Assembly (NCBI GenBank): GCA_004524445.1
Contig: SDNP01000019.1
Span: 1-59,004, forward strand
DNA: 59,004 nucleotides
Direction of reading: 5' to 3'
Origin: Candidatus Thorarchaeota archaeon
Lineage (GTDB): Archaea > Asgardarchaeota > Thorarchaeia > Thorarchaeales > Thorarchaeaceae
The position numbers and the translations under genes are program-made. The notes under the pieces are model-generated. The model did no database searches and was not told where the DNA came from. It was given only the letters and a program-made list of their open reading frames with translations. Positions 19,901 to 27,839 of the stretch are shown in pieces (position 1 is the stretch's first letter; every line of letters begins with the position of its first letter).

Positions 19901-21704
19901 TAGAGAATTCGTTTTTCGCCCACTCCGTCTGTACATCCTGAACAGCCTGTCCCAATGAATCCATTTCGGCAGTGGGTAATTCAGTTGTACTTGAATGAGT
20001 ATTTTCGACCGATTCACTTACGATGGCATTTCCAAAGGGAAGCAAGAAATAGCCGTCATTTCGTGTCAGCTCGGTAAACTCACCAGCAATATACTCGCTG
20101 ACATAGAATGGACCGCTTGTGATGAGTTCGTTGTAAGTGGGGTTGAAGGTTTGGTAATCAATTCCTAACCACTGTTGCTTTGGAAGGACGGGAATATCCG
20201 CTATTGAGGACAAATGCCAATATGACTCAGAAATGAACTCGATAATGAAAGTATAATCATCAGGAGCAAAAGCAGCATACAGTTCATCATTGTAGGTGGC
20301 TGCCCAAGGATGCTCAGATTCTCGCAAGTAGTTGAATGTGAATGCAACATCCTGAGCAGTCAATGGTGTACCATCTGTCCAACTAGCATTGTTACCGATG
20401 CTGAATGTGATTCTGGTATGTTCCGCTGGAACAGCGGGATTATCTGAGGACGTTTCTATTGCATAGTTCTCAGCAATGAAAGGCACAAGATAGCCCTGAT
20501 TGTTATAACGCACAAGTGGCTCGTAGAGCTCATCTAGGACATTCATAGTGTATTTCGAAGATGTTGTTAATATATTGAAAGTATCAAGGTCAAGGGGATT
20601 GCTCCATCGGAACGTACCACCTTCAGGACCGCCTGCACTCTCTTTCAAGTGAATCTTTTGATTTGTCCACCAAGATGCAACACCGTCAGTCATGTCATTT
20701 ACGAAGCCCTCAAATTGGTCTGTTCGATATGCTGAAAGATAGGTGTTTGCATAGCAAATTATCATCGGACTCTGGTATACCCAGATTTTTTGCATTTCTA
20801 TAGCAGCCTCATAGACATCGTCATAACTAGTGGAGTAGAGCAGCTGATTTCTCCACGAATCATATGATGCATTCTGGAAATTCGGAAAGTTATAGTATGG
20901 TTCATCTGCATATTCAGACCAATATTGGTAAGCAAGCCAATCGACATCGAAATCTGCGAAAGACTCGCCTAAGAAGGCCATATCGTAGTCTTGATGGAAG
21001 TAAAGCTTATTCAAGTATACGTAGAAATCTGTGGGCACAGATGTTGCGTTAATACCAAGTGATCGGAGGGTTGCTGCAACCTCATCACAAACTTCTATTG
21101 CGACGGATGATGATTGGGCAGCCTCGATAATTACATCGAATACAGTGCCATCAGGTGCTTCTCGAAAGTCATCATCATTCACATCTAAAAAGCCTGCAGC
21201 CTCAAGTGTTTGGTTAGCAAGGACGAGGTTGGATTCATAGTAGGTATAGGGTAGCTGCCCTTCAATGGAAAACGGGTTAACTTGCGGCACAACGCTATCC
21301 TGAGGCACAGAAAACCCGTCAAAGATATCATTAGAGATTGCTTGCTTATCAAGGGCAAATGCCAAAGCCCTCCGAAATGCAGTATAGTTGAAAGGATATT
21401 TCGCGCAGTTGATAGTCACGTATCCGTAACCATTCCTTGGAGTTTCCGCGACTTCTATGTTTTCTGCTTGATTCAAAGTTTCATAGAACTGTGGATCAAC
21501 ATAATCCCCAATCAAATCAATTTCGTCGTTCTGCAGCGCCAAGACTTGCTGATCATCGCCTTCTATAACATGATAGATAAGCTTGTCAACATATGGTCCT
21601 TCACCGCTAGTTATGGAGTTGGCATTAGCTGAGGGTGTAGATATTGCCCCCAGAATTAGAACACCCACTATTAGAATACAGATAGATACCTTTGTAATCC
21701 TCAA
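13926..21704 (-). CDS. Giant secreted peptide-binding/subtilase fusion with Ig-like repeats and C-terminal anchor
   Basis: 2592 residues from TTG 21704 (GGAAGG lies a few bases upstream). Order: signal peptide (1-29); an oligopeptide-binding (SBP_bac_5) C-terminal half (about 36-353, with LDK-like KLIYHVI, LALQNDEIDLIG, FRRALAFALDK); the N-terminal half of the same fold (about 358-553, with GGTFRW, WTDGTPLTAQDVAF, TSGPFYVSEY), so the halves are swapped; a prodomain-like stretch (about 570-700); and a subtilisin-type protease with Asp 741 (HLDTGCD), His 1018 (GTHGT), oxyanion Asn 1140 (SAGNEG) and Ser 1242 (SGTSQSAP). About 275 residues separate Asp and His, far more than in subtilisin. Beta-rich domains, five Ig-like repeats (2078-2539), a Thr-rich stalk and one membrane helix end it. 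Probably a cell-surface peptide scavenger. No permease is adjacent. Confidence 0.85.
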   Translation of the reverse strand: MRITKVSICILIVGVLILGAISTPSANANSITSGEGPYVDKLIYHVIEGDDQQVLALQNDEIDLIGDYVDPQFYETLNQAENIEVAETPRNGYGYVTINCAKYPFNYTAFRRALAFALDKQAISNDIFDGFSVPQDSVVPQVNPFSIEGQLPYTYYESNLVLANQTLEAAGFLDVNDDDFREAPDGTVFDVIIEAAQSSSVAIEVCDEVAATLRSLGINATSVPTDFYVYLNKLYFHQDYDMAFLGESFADFDVDWLAYQYWSEYADEPYYNFPNFQNASYDSWRNQLLYSTSYDDVYEAAIEMQKIWVYQSPMIICYANTYLSAYRTDQFEGFVNDMTDGVASWWTNQKIHLKESAGGPEGGTFRWSNPLDLDTFNILTTSSKYTMNVLDELYEPLVRYNNQGYLVPFIAENYAIETSSDNPAVPAEHTRITFSIGNNASWTDGTPLTAQDVAFTFNYLRESEHPWAATYNDELYAAFAPDDYTFIIEFISESYWHLSSIADIPVLPKQQWLGIDYQTFNPTYNELITSGPFYVSEYIAGEFTELTRNDGYFLLPFGNAIVSESVENTHSSTTELPTAEMDSLGQAVQDVQTEWAKNEFSTEIDESLFRWMDTGELKPNMVVQQNMPSIIIYSAPWSDYNEIRSIVDVQWSVDLRAFRITKALAPSRTTISELSETTGVTFIDADEYLVPRRDDLSRDMSDSNLPVSATPDMAEFRTIVGSTGSTASQFTGEGVTVGHLDTGCDFGQPDLQDAYHPDSYDPTGYSLVLSNSIGNSSNLADPESWVSSGNVLTYEENGKFYLNVTGWDPVVNMQGSTRHLMGLLPPYGDGYPYGSVVGFIGYYAWAWGIDNASEFVYNEIWKDWEIPNPSIAENDFHFGWIYQQRQSPYAKIFAPVIVYKSAVDGQYHVITDWEAAEGWTAMWNGAMYYEDLDLNSTSDRNEIISIFDWNFTDDYETEVYDLSNPIVAHDFTSDGIDDLSLGALCWTMDPGFFSDEAIFQGFRSDCNAIALYFDQGTHGTATAAHVAARGQYDYFDTNNQSYFKMPGIANQSKLLSISVITSGSDIGGYLWACGFDYNDATQEFYYTGNHQANLTTNSWGWVTEPSSQFTYMSLTWEILSAPQYLDAAYPGMLHVFSAGNEGSGYMTIGPPGCASSVLSVGASTSSHYLEYYFGPEQDGMGIAGFSSRGPAFSGYPKPDVLAPGSAGYSANPFYAQYLQQYWRDGSYWPGDVKNYTIFSGTSQSAPVAAGVAALVIDTLDNESISWTPDRLKSIIQNTAEDLGYDPAIQGFGLINAEAACKFVTQATSFIVETYDSHNYMMDILEDSWETQRSSAESLTDTYIAGTDLPRNFTDGSIYFGNLTANEQNTVRQFVLTDASGTKLSDTTGWSFNAYRYQVAEKHIFYDTTYVYEDPVSNRNTSGWFNLRDELGSTAYDNAISTYSYVTIAISFADASVASSGYPWMALFDWTDSDPADGMPNLWSSGSLQGAELDLLTRAYDPSNQNLMQFATGLSNLDQYLDGDLTMVAYDPVFDSDPLSPGNAFTCSVIFWEEVPAPEFSATWDAGHDCMNWTLTVPEDDAGIYQGFVEINDGANTNRVPWSYTLVGNLTGISGEEHVIVEDYGYTLEPYDSPVFGCMEENPDDWDFRSFVIHNPHATASLIGLRLLWDDPNTSLYMNVYGKNGTSLAETTGSTTTSASLLLDVSNDGKDTYYILLHPTSIPSEQELPVNITLKAMWYESVPTPTVSNTYYSNSDPTVRTFTSGDTLTGDHVIVNVTFSQEFLPNMPEYTVSSTEVNFLTGILYENSGPLVIPSASYDPFSGMIDPNEFAWEYITGIKSGDTVDILCDFTNGDSDIMAWWYSIDGVMQDDSTWSYGNNLLAGQMSTSNKPESGQFVADFSGSEATLAVGIFDYDLASGSYDLTVDTRAGVKASSDTNSVVYDTYDFGMNVTRTVVGTAYNDLGQAFESSWTDVEINNFFSPDVEVTSPNGGEVWSGSNIILWDAQSENQDADFLHEVYVSNDGGASYMLFATGLTLTTYDWDVSSWADLDTYKVKIVTHDRGMVGWDESDGTFSAGDISGIDYSPIIQGYTELSFAVGDLAASVKWRCIDHNPQEIAVWRNNTPVVSDPWTSSVQMKSIDCSSLNEAIYNFTIVATDQNGHQSSMTTFVTIFGPGPEIEATDDLTYLYGTVGHELTWTATDSAPSHYLVYRNGTIVESGVWDGSSVTVSVDGLGIGTYNYTLWLNDTAGYSSSSSAFVIVEFDEVPPTINSPEDISFMFGELGYTIQWSPADEYPDRYEVYVDSILQRSGDWNSSSEVITVSLDDLGIGIHNYTVAAYDLGNNFVTDTVIVNVTTDSDIPELSAPADFEYSEGYTGNSISWTVNDENPGTYTVYRNGTEIGSGEWSTTPATVIINVDGLSIGLYNFTIQAEDDFGNIAFDTVLVTVIDTIKPTISSPPDLSYYVGATGNTITWNAEDNNLEAYAIYRNGSLVEDGSLSSDSESISISVDGLDSGTYNYTIVVVDVGENTISDTVMVEVLPAADTTTDTETTTGTTTTPGDFDPLIVGIIITVGASVVIVIFILLIIRHRRQG
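14088..15473 (-). repeat. Five tandem Ig/cadherin-like repeats encoded in the giant protease
   Basis: Five units of about 90-95 residues, each with a Trp-x-x-x-Asp core (as in SWTVNDENPGTYTVYRNG), a YRNG turn, a VDGLxxGxYNYT strand and a final DTVxVxV strand. They diverge enough in DNA that recombination is not obvious. The same unit appears four times in the neighbouring paralogue. They likely hold the catalytic part away from the membrane. Confidence 0.75.
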
Positions 21705-21870
21705 TGTCCAGTAACCTTCCTACAAAGCGATTGACTGCAGCCTACCAAATCTGCCTAATAAATGTTCAGAGAAAAATAGTGAGCGGCATGCGACGCATCA
21801 GAAGTGAAGATGGGGTCACAGATTCAATCCAGGGAGTTTTGGGGTTTGTTCCAACATAAAATGAACCTGC

Positions 21871-24800
21871 TCATCTTCTCCTAATGAGAACCAGCAATAC
21901 TAGAATGATACCAATGGAGCCAATCACTAGAACGATACCGAAACTACTGATAAGAAATGCCAACAATGGATCGATTTCTCCGCCGCTTGATTCGGTTACT
22001 GTGACAAGAACTGAATCTGATGCTGTGTTGCCGGATGAATCATAGATAACTATGGATACCTCATAAACACCAACATCAAAACCATCAAGCGATAAGCTAA
22101 TCTCATCTGAGGACTCGTTCCATAAACCAACAGCATGTAGGCTTCCGTTGAGATAGATTTCATATCGAAATGGATGCAGGTCAAATGCTTCCCAGATTAT
22201 CGCATGACCCTCTTGCCCTTGTTCAATGTTGATATCTTGAGGGGAGCTAACCACTGGCGCAGTATTATCTGACACAATAACTAACACAGAATCACTAGCT
22301 TGATTGCCTGCAGTATCATTCACCCTTATGGTATAATTGTACGTCCCCATCATTGTTCCATCAAGATTCACTGCTATCTTTTCAGAGGTCGAATTCCATA
22401 ATCCATGCATGGTGGCGGATCCATTAACCAGAATGATGAAGTGAGAAGGATTGCTATCTTGAGGGTCCCATACTATTTCATAGCCTGAGAAACCTTCTAT
22501 CATAAAAACATCCGGAGGATGGTCAATGTGAGGAGCCAAGCCCACAGTAACCGTCACCCAAACGGTATCAGAACATTTCTGACCGATTGTGTCGTTCAGA
22601 GTTATTGTCATATTATGGGTGCCAACTGGTAGCCCGTCTACAACAACATCGATAGTCTCGCCACTCGAGTTCCATACCCCAGATGCATACAAGGTTCCGT
22701 TCCTGAGAACGTGGTAGCCCGCAGGGTCAGAATCATATCCTTTCCAAGTTATCTTATTGCCAGAATCACCAAGTTCGTATTCGATATCCTCAGGAGAGTT
22801 TGAAGAAGGGGCCAGATTCTCTTCTTCAGGTACTGACGCGTTTCTCATCCCGAAGTCTATTGCTTGAGCGACTAGATTATACCCATCTAGAATCACATCA
22901 TAATATAGCTCCGTGCACATAGGCCGATAGTCGCCATAAGGAGACGCACCGGATGTGACAATCACTCCTGACCCGTCTAATCCCGCCTTGAGTTCTATAC
23001 AAGCCGCGACAAATGAACCCGTTTGTCCATCCAAATGAGCTTTGGGAGGTATGAGATCGGAGTCTGTAATCGTGGCAGCAGGACTGTAGTAAAGCAACGG
23101 ATAGACATTAGATATTGATTGCTGCTCTAAATCGATAGTTCCCGAATCTGGGTTTGCTGAGGTACTCCCATAGAGACAAGTGGGTCCATGCATTAAAACA
23201 TTGGAAACATTCTCAACAATTTCAGACACGACTGCATCATTGGAAGTGATATTTGCCACAGCACGATAAGCTGCCGCGGCATTTGACTCTGGGTCCTCAA
23301 TTGCTGTAGGTTCTCCATAAACATGTGAGCCAACGGATTCAAGAATAGTTGTCATGTTACCATGAATATACTGGGTATCGCCGAAGTCATTGTCGAAAGC
23401 AACCCACAGGAACCGGTTGCCCTGCATGAACCAATTCTCAATAGCAGTTAACTCCGAATTAGTAAAACCATTGATAGCACCGTATATTGATGATAGGACC
23501 AATCCACCTGCATCTGAGAGAATGCTTTCATTTATGCCGCCCCTTGCCCAGATCACCTCATATCCCAAAGAACTCAGATTAGCTTCCAGTTGATAGTCGG
23601 TATCACCAAGGTTAGTGTTTTCTTGCCCATGTGAGTAATCTAATACTATTTTGTTTGAATGCTCAACCGGAGGAAGTGATTCCAAGACGGTCACGATAAC
23701 CTCGTCTCTTGCGGTATGACCATCGAGGTCTCTGACTTCCAGCGTGAAATTGTAAGTGCCAAGAGGTAATCCATCGATATCAACAAAGATGGATCCACCG
23801 CTCCATGATCCACTCTGATAGATTGTGCCATTCTTATACACACTATAGTATTCTGGATTATCATCGGATGTTGACCATACAAGTTCATTGCCAGTAGTAC
23901 CGGTAAATATGATCAGGTCTTGGTGTGGCTGAATCTCAGGCAATGTGGGCCCAGAAGGATAATCCGGTCGAGAATAGAAATAGCTTGGATTATAGGTGAG
24001 TTCTGTAAATTCTCCCGCGACATATTCAGAAACATTGTAAGGACCGGAGGTCACCATTTCATCATTGGGAGGAATCGGATTCCAGGTGTTCCAGTTTTCG
24101 AGGCCTATCTCCTGGAAGATATGCTTAGGAATAATCGGCTTGTAGCCAATTGTGTGGAGATGCCAGTAAGATTCTGTGTTGAACTCCATGACTGCGGTGT
24201 ATGTTGTCGGCGCATAGGCAGCAGAGAGCTCTGTAAGGTCAGTGCCATACGGATTCCCGGGCGAATCGCGATAGTAATTCATTGAAAACGCCACATCGTT
24301 CGCGGTCAATGGTGTGCCATCAGTCCAAGTAGCATTCTGAATTACTTCAAATGTGAAGCGGGTGTATCCTTCAGACACCGCCGGATTGTCTGCATGAGTT
24401 TCAGTTGTTACGGATTCCGCCAGCCAAAGCACATCAGCTCCACTCTCATCAATTCTGATTAAACTGTCATAGAGCATTTGGAGAACATTCATGCTCGCTG
24501 ACGAAGAGGTGACCATGAAGTTGAACGAGTCAACATCCAGTGGATTTGCCCACCTTAGAGTACCTCCGATAGGGCCACCATATTCGCTTTTTAGACGCGT
24601 CCTGTAATTTGTCCAATAGCTGGGTATGCCGTCAGAAACATCATTTACGAATCCCTCGAACTTATCAGTGCGATAGGCAGTGTGGAGCATGCTCTCGTAA
24701 CAAACAATGATGGGAGACTGATAGACTAGTATGCGCTGCATCTCAATGGCAGCTTCGTACACTTCCTCGAATGTTGCTCCATGTAACAGCTGATCCCTCC

Positions 24801-25647
24801 AGCTATCATAAGTCGCATTTCTGAAATTGGGGAAATTCCAGTAGTTTTCATCAGCATATTCTGACCAATATTCATAGGCAAGCCAATCAACATCGAAGTC
24901 TGAAAAACTCTGACCAAGAAAGACAATATCATAGTCGCCATGGAAATACAGTCGATTCAGATATTCATAGAAGTCTGTTGGCACGGATGCCGCATCGATG
25001 TTCAAAGATGACAACGCAGAGGCAACATAACTACCGACATCGATTGCAACATTCGAAGACTGAGCAACCTCGACTATTACATCGAAATCAGTGCCATCAG
25101 GAGCCTCCCTGATTCCATCACCGTCCCAATCCTCGAAACCAGCCGTATCAAGAATATAGTTACCGAGTACAACATTTGACTCATTGTACGAGTATGAAAG
25201 CAGCCCCTCTATTGAGAAAGGATTGATGTAAGGTACGACACTATCTAATGGTGTGGCTAATCCATTCCAAATGTCGTCACATATTGCATCCTTATCCAGA
25301 GCAAAAGCCAGCGCCCTTCTGAATGAAGTCAAATTGTACGGGTATTTATCGCAATTTATCGTAATATAGCCATAGCCATTTCTCCAACGATTGGCAACAG
25401 CAATATTCTCTGCAGCTTCAAGTGTTGCGATGTAGGCAGGATCTATTTGGGCTCCAATAAGATCTATCTCGCTATTTTGCAGAGCCAAGACTTGCTGATC
25501 ACTGCTTTCTATCACGTGATAGACTATTTTGTCAAGATATCCACCCGTTCTATCCATTTCTACAAACGAATTCGCTTCGATATTATTTACACTCAGGAAT
25601 AAGGCGAGAAGAACAGCACAGAGAATTACCCCTTTTCGTGACTTCAC
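21871..25647 (-). CDS. Secreted peptide-binding protein (halves swapped) with amidotransferase-like domain, Ig repeats and anchor
   Basis: 1258 residues from GTG 25647, with GGGGGT nine bases before. Order: signal peptide (1-26); SBP_bac_5 C-terminal half (36-353: YLDKIVYHVI, LALQNSEIDLIG, FRRALAFALDKDAI); SBP N-terminal half (358-557: GGTLRWANPLDVDSFN, WTDGTPLTANDVAFS, TSGPYNVSEYVAGE, NPSYF); an Ig-like unit (566-655); a Rossmann-like domain (664-937: KIVLDYSHGQEN, GGLVLSS, AIENWFMQGNRFLWVAFDNDF) resembling DUF4350/class I amidotransferase-like folds; three more Ig-like units (945-1219); and a C-terminal membrane helix ending in IRRR. It is a tandem paralogue of the neighbouring protease, sharing most residues in the binding part, and the genes lie 166 bases apart on the same strand. 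Ligand is probably a peptide or sugar; no ABC permease or ATPase is nearby. Confidence 0.85.
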   Translation of the reverse strand: MKSRKGVILCAVLLALFLSVNNIEANSFVEMDRTGGYLDKIVYHVIESSDQQVLALQNSEIDLIGAQIDPAYIATLEAAENIAVANRWRNGYGYITINCDKYPYNLTSFRRALAFALDKDAICDDIWNGLATPLDSVVPYINPFSIEGLLSYSYNESNVVLGNYILDTAGFEDWDGDGIREAPDGTDFDVIVEVAQSSNVAIDVGSYVASALSSLNIDAASVPTDFYEYLNRLYFHGDYDIVFLGQSFSDFDVDWLAYEYWSEYADENYWNFPNFRNATYDSWRDQLLHGATFEEVYEAAIEMQRILVYQSPIIVCYESMLHTAYRTDKFEGFVNDVSDGIPSYWTNYRTRLKSEYGGPIGGTLRWANPLDVDSFNFMVTSSSASMNVLQMLYDSLIRIDESGADVLWLAESVTTETHADNPAVSEGYTRFTFEVIQNATWTDGTPLTANDVAFSMNYYRDSPGNPYGTDLTELSAAYAPTTYTAVMEFNTESYWHLHTIGYKPIIPKHIFQEIGLENWNTWNPIPPNDEMVTSGPYNVSEYVAGEFTELTYNPSYFYSRPDYPSGPTLPEIQPHQDLIIFTGTTGNELVWSTSDDNPEYYSVYKNGTIYQSGSWSGGSIFVDIDGLPLGTYNFTLEVRDLDGHTARDEVIVTVLESLPPVEHSNKIVLDYSHGQENTNLGDTDYQLEANLSSLGYEVIWARGGINESILSDAGGLVLSSIYGAINGFTNSELTAIENWFMQGNRFLWVAFDNDFGDTQYIHGNMTTILESVGSHVYGEPTAIEDPESNAAAAYRAVANITSNDAVVSEIVENVSNVLMHGPTCLYGSTSANPDSGTIDLEQQSISNVYPLLYYSPAATITDSDLIPPKAHLDGQTGSFVAACIELKAGLDGSGVIVTSGASPYGDYRPMCTELYYDVILDGYNLVAQAIDFGMRNASVPEEENLAPSSNSPEDIEYELGDSGNKITWKGYDSDPAGYHVLRNGTLYASGVWNSSGETIDVVVDGLPVGTHNMTITLNDTIGQKCSDTVWVTVTVGLAPHIDHPPDVFMIEGFSGYEIVWDPQDSNPSHFIILVNGSATMHGLWNSTSEKIAVNLDGTMMGTYNYTIRVNDTAGNQASDSVLVIVSDNTAPVVSSPQDINIEQGQEGHAIIWEAFDLHPFRYEIYLNGSLHAVGLWNESSDEISLSLDGFDVGVYEVSIVIYDSSGNTASDSVLVTVTESSGGEIDPLLAFLISSFGIVLVIGSIGIILVLLVLIRRR

Positions 25648-25817
25648 AAGCAGTCAACCCCCAATTAGATAACCACAATTCTCTTCGCTTCAAGTCTAAT
25701 AAGCATTGCTGGACAATCTCTCGGATTCTAGTTATGCATACCAATGTTTCTTGCATCAAACGACCTATATGTTTCAGACCAACAGACTTATGATTTAGAC
25801 TCGGTTTATTAACTATC

Positions 25818-27257
25818 ATGAAGAATTATGATTTGCTAGTTGTAGGCTCAGGTGCAGGATCCAATATTGCGGCTTCAGCTTACGAGCAAGGGATGAAAGT
25901 GGCAATCGTAGACAATGGAAGATTTGGTGGCACCTGTCTCAATAGGGGCTGCATTCCTACGAAGATTTTGACATATGTTGCTGATACCATCATGAGTGTC
26001 GAACATTCAGGTCAAATCAATCTTGAAGCTGAGGTAAAAGAAGTAGACTTCAAGGGTCTCATGGAGAGAATGAGAAGAGAAACTTGGCATGAGGCTGAAG
26101 AGATCGCAGAAAGCATTAGCACAGTAGACACGTATGATTTCTACAATGATACTGGGGAGTTTATTGATGATTATACCATGAGAGTGGCTGGAGAAGAGAT
26201 CAAGGGAGAGTACGTTATTTTGGCGTCTGGAGCACGGCCTCTCATTCCCCCAATAAATGGCTTGGAAGATGTCGAGTATTTGACCAACAAAACCATCCTG
26301 GAACTAGATGAGAAACCTAAGTCCCTGATTATTGTCGGCGGAGGGTATATTGCCGCTGAATTTGGACACTTCTTCTCAGCCATCGGTACAGAAGTTACAA
26401 TCTTGGGAAGAAACGAGTATCTTGTTCCGGATGAAGATAATGATGTATCTGAGCTGCTCAAGAAACACTTGGACAGTCGTATGGGTGTGTATACAAGTCA
26501 TGAGGTTCGGAGTGTTCGACAGGAAGGAGATGAAAAGGTTGCTGTTGCAAAGAACACTGAAACGGGGGATGAAACCGAGTTCAAAGCAAAACATATTCTT
26601 GTCGCAACAGGAAGAAGGTCAAATTCAGACATTCTGAAACCTGAGGAAACAGGTGTGGACACAGATGATAGAGGCTGGATAATCACAGACAAGCATTTCA
26701 GGACCTCAAAAGAACGTATCTTCGCATTTGGAGATGCTCTTGGAAAGCATATGTTCCGACATGTGGCTAATGAGCAGTCTCAGATTGTGTATTATAATTT
26801 GATGAGAACAATCGATGCTGAGGAAAAGGACGGGGAGCCGGAACTCTTTGGCATGAGCTATCATGCAATTCCACGCGCCGTCTTCTCACATCCTCAGATT
26901 GCAACGGTGGGTATGACTCTGGATGCAGCTAAGAATACGGACCGAAGGCTGTTGGTAGGAAGATCTGAGTACACCGGTGTTGCCAAAGGGGCAGCCATGG
27001 GAAATCCTGATGGCTTTGTGAGAGTTATTTGCGATGCTGAAGACAGGACGATTCTAGGAGCATCCATTATTGGTCCTCACGCACCCATTCTCATTCAGGA
27101 GATCACAAATCTCATGAACACGTCAGAGAGAACATACATTCCAATGTTTGATTCTATTCATATTCATCCTGCGTTGCCAGAGGTTGTGCAGCGAGCTTTC
27201 GGAAGTCTTGCTCCCATAGATGCAGAACATACTCATCATCACCACAATCATGAGTAG
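25818..27257 (+). CDS. Dihydrolipoamide dehydrogenase/mycothione-reductase-like flavin disulfide oxidoreductase
   Basis: A 479-residue FAD enzyme of the pyridine-nucleotide disulfide oxidoreductase family. GSGAGSNIAASA (residues 10-21) binds FAD, GGTCLNRGCIPTK holds the redox-active cysteine pair, IVGGGYIAAEFGHFFSAIG binds NAD(P)H, and IFAFGDALG is the second FAD motif. The C-terminal interface has IHIHPALPEVVQRAF with the active-site His-Glu pair. The sequence style is closest to the mycothione reductase-like branch; no lipoyl partner (E2, glycine cleavage H) is in the window, so the substrate is open. A His-rich tail (HTHHHHNHE) could bind metal. It is divergent from the giant binding-protein gene. 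Confidence 0.88.
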   Translation: MKNYDLLVVGSGAGSNIAASAYEQGMKVAIVDNGRFGGTCLNRGCIPTKILTYVADTIMSVEHSGQINLEAEVKEVDFKGLMERMRRETWHEAEEIAESISTVDTYDFYNDTGEFIDDYTMRVAGEEIKGEYVILASGARPLIPPINGLEDVEYLTNKTILELDEKPKSLIIVGGGYIAAEFGHFFSAIGTEVTILGRNEYLVPDEDNDVSELLKKHLDSRMGVYTSHEVRSVRQEGDEKVAVAKNTETGDETEFKAKHILVATGRRSNSDILKPEETGVDTDDRGWIITDKHFRTSKERIFAFGDALGKHMFRHVANEQSQIVYYNLMRTIDAEEKDGEPELFGMSYHAIPRAVFSHPQIATVGMTLDAAKNTDRRLLVGRSEYTGVAKGAAMGNPDGFVRVICDAEDRTILGASIIGPHAPILIQEITNLMNTSERTYIPMFDSIHIHPALPEVVQRAFGSLAPIDAEHTHHHHNHE

Positions 27258-27376
27258 GAGAGTCAGAGTATTGCTACCATCAGAAGACTTTGATTCCGAT
27301 ATCATTTCATGCTAACAAATAAGTTGAATTGACGAAAGTGTCACAATTCTCTGCGAATCAGCTAATTCGATTGTTG

Positions 27377-27556
27377 CTACGTAATGTATCTGTGTTCCGG
27401 CTGAGGTGAGAATACTGCGTGATAATGAACTGTTTCTGAGAGATGGATGGATTCAACAGGTTTGAAACTTCTGTGTTCCACCCATTTCCTCCCAGCATCA
27501 CCGCTCCGAATGGTATCGAAAGCAGCTGAAACAGCAGCGGCTTCTACCATGTTCAT
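27377..27556 (-). CDS. 59-residue protein or fragment overlapping the stop of a zinc-ribbon remnant
   Basis: ATG 27556 shares one base with the TAA of the upstream frame (TAATG), a classical coupling overlap. The product, MNMVEAAAVSAAFDTIRSG followed by a charged RKWVEHRSFKPVESIHL segment and a His-rich tail, reads like true protein. The first helix resembles the C-terminal helix of Gfo/Idh/MocA-type dehydrogenases, so this may be the end of a broken gene rather than a full small protein. Function unknown. Confidence 0.4.
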   Translation of the reverse strand: MNMVEAAAVSAAFDTIRSGDAGRKWVEHRSFKPVESIHLSETVHYHAVFSPQPEHRYIT

Positions 27557-27839
27557 TAGGACGGTATCTCTACTACGATTCCATTTTCCTTCTGCGTTGG
27601 TGCTGAGGCATCACTCTCAGTGATAGTAGGGTCCTCCACGGTTTTTGCCATTATGCAGTGATAATGGCAATTTCTTAGACTATTTCCAAATGCAGAGAAG
27701 CTTGATGAGCGCTGGTAGATGCCGCCACATCTCGCGCAGCTGACAAGCCCCCATCGGTTGAGAGAGAGGGTTTCGGCTCATTGTATTTGATTTTTCTCCA
27801 AGTTTTGGATGCAATCACGGTACTCTTACATCGGCCCAC
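27556..27839 (-). pseudogene. Frameshifted zinc-ribbon-like small gene
   Basis: From GTG 27839 the minus strand reads VGRCKSTVIASKTWRKIKYN, then NEPKPSLSTDGG, up to a run of five identical bases at 27748-27752. There the natural continuation, LVSCARCGGIYQRSS, lies in another frame and runs through RNCHYHC and a polar tail to TAA at 27556. Restoring one base gives about 94 residues with a CxxC and a CxxxC pair, a plausible zinc site. Either the gene is decayed or the assembly lost one base in the homopolymer. No ribosome site precedes the GTG, and the family is unknown. Confidence 0.42.

Noticed and set aside
27645..27670. Perfect 10-base inverted repeat TTGCCATTAT / ATAATGGCAA
   Set aside because: It falls inside the frameshifted zinc-ribbon frame and is not followed by a T-run on the minus strand, so a terminator or operator role is not supported.
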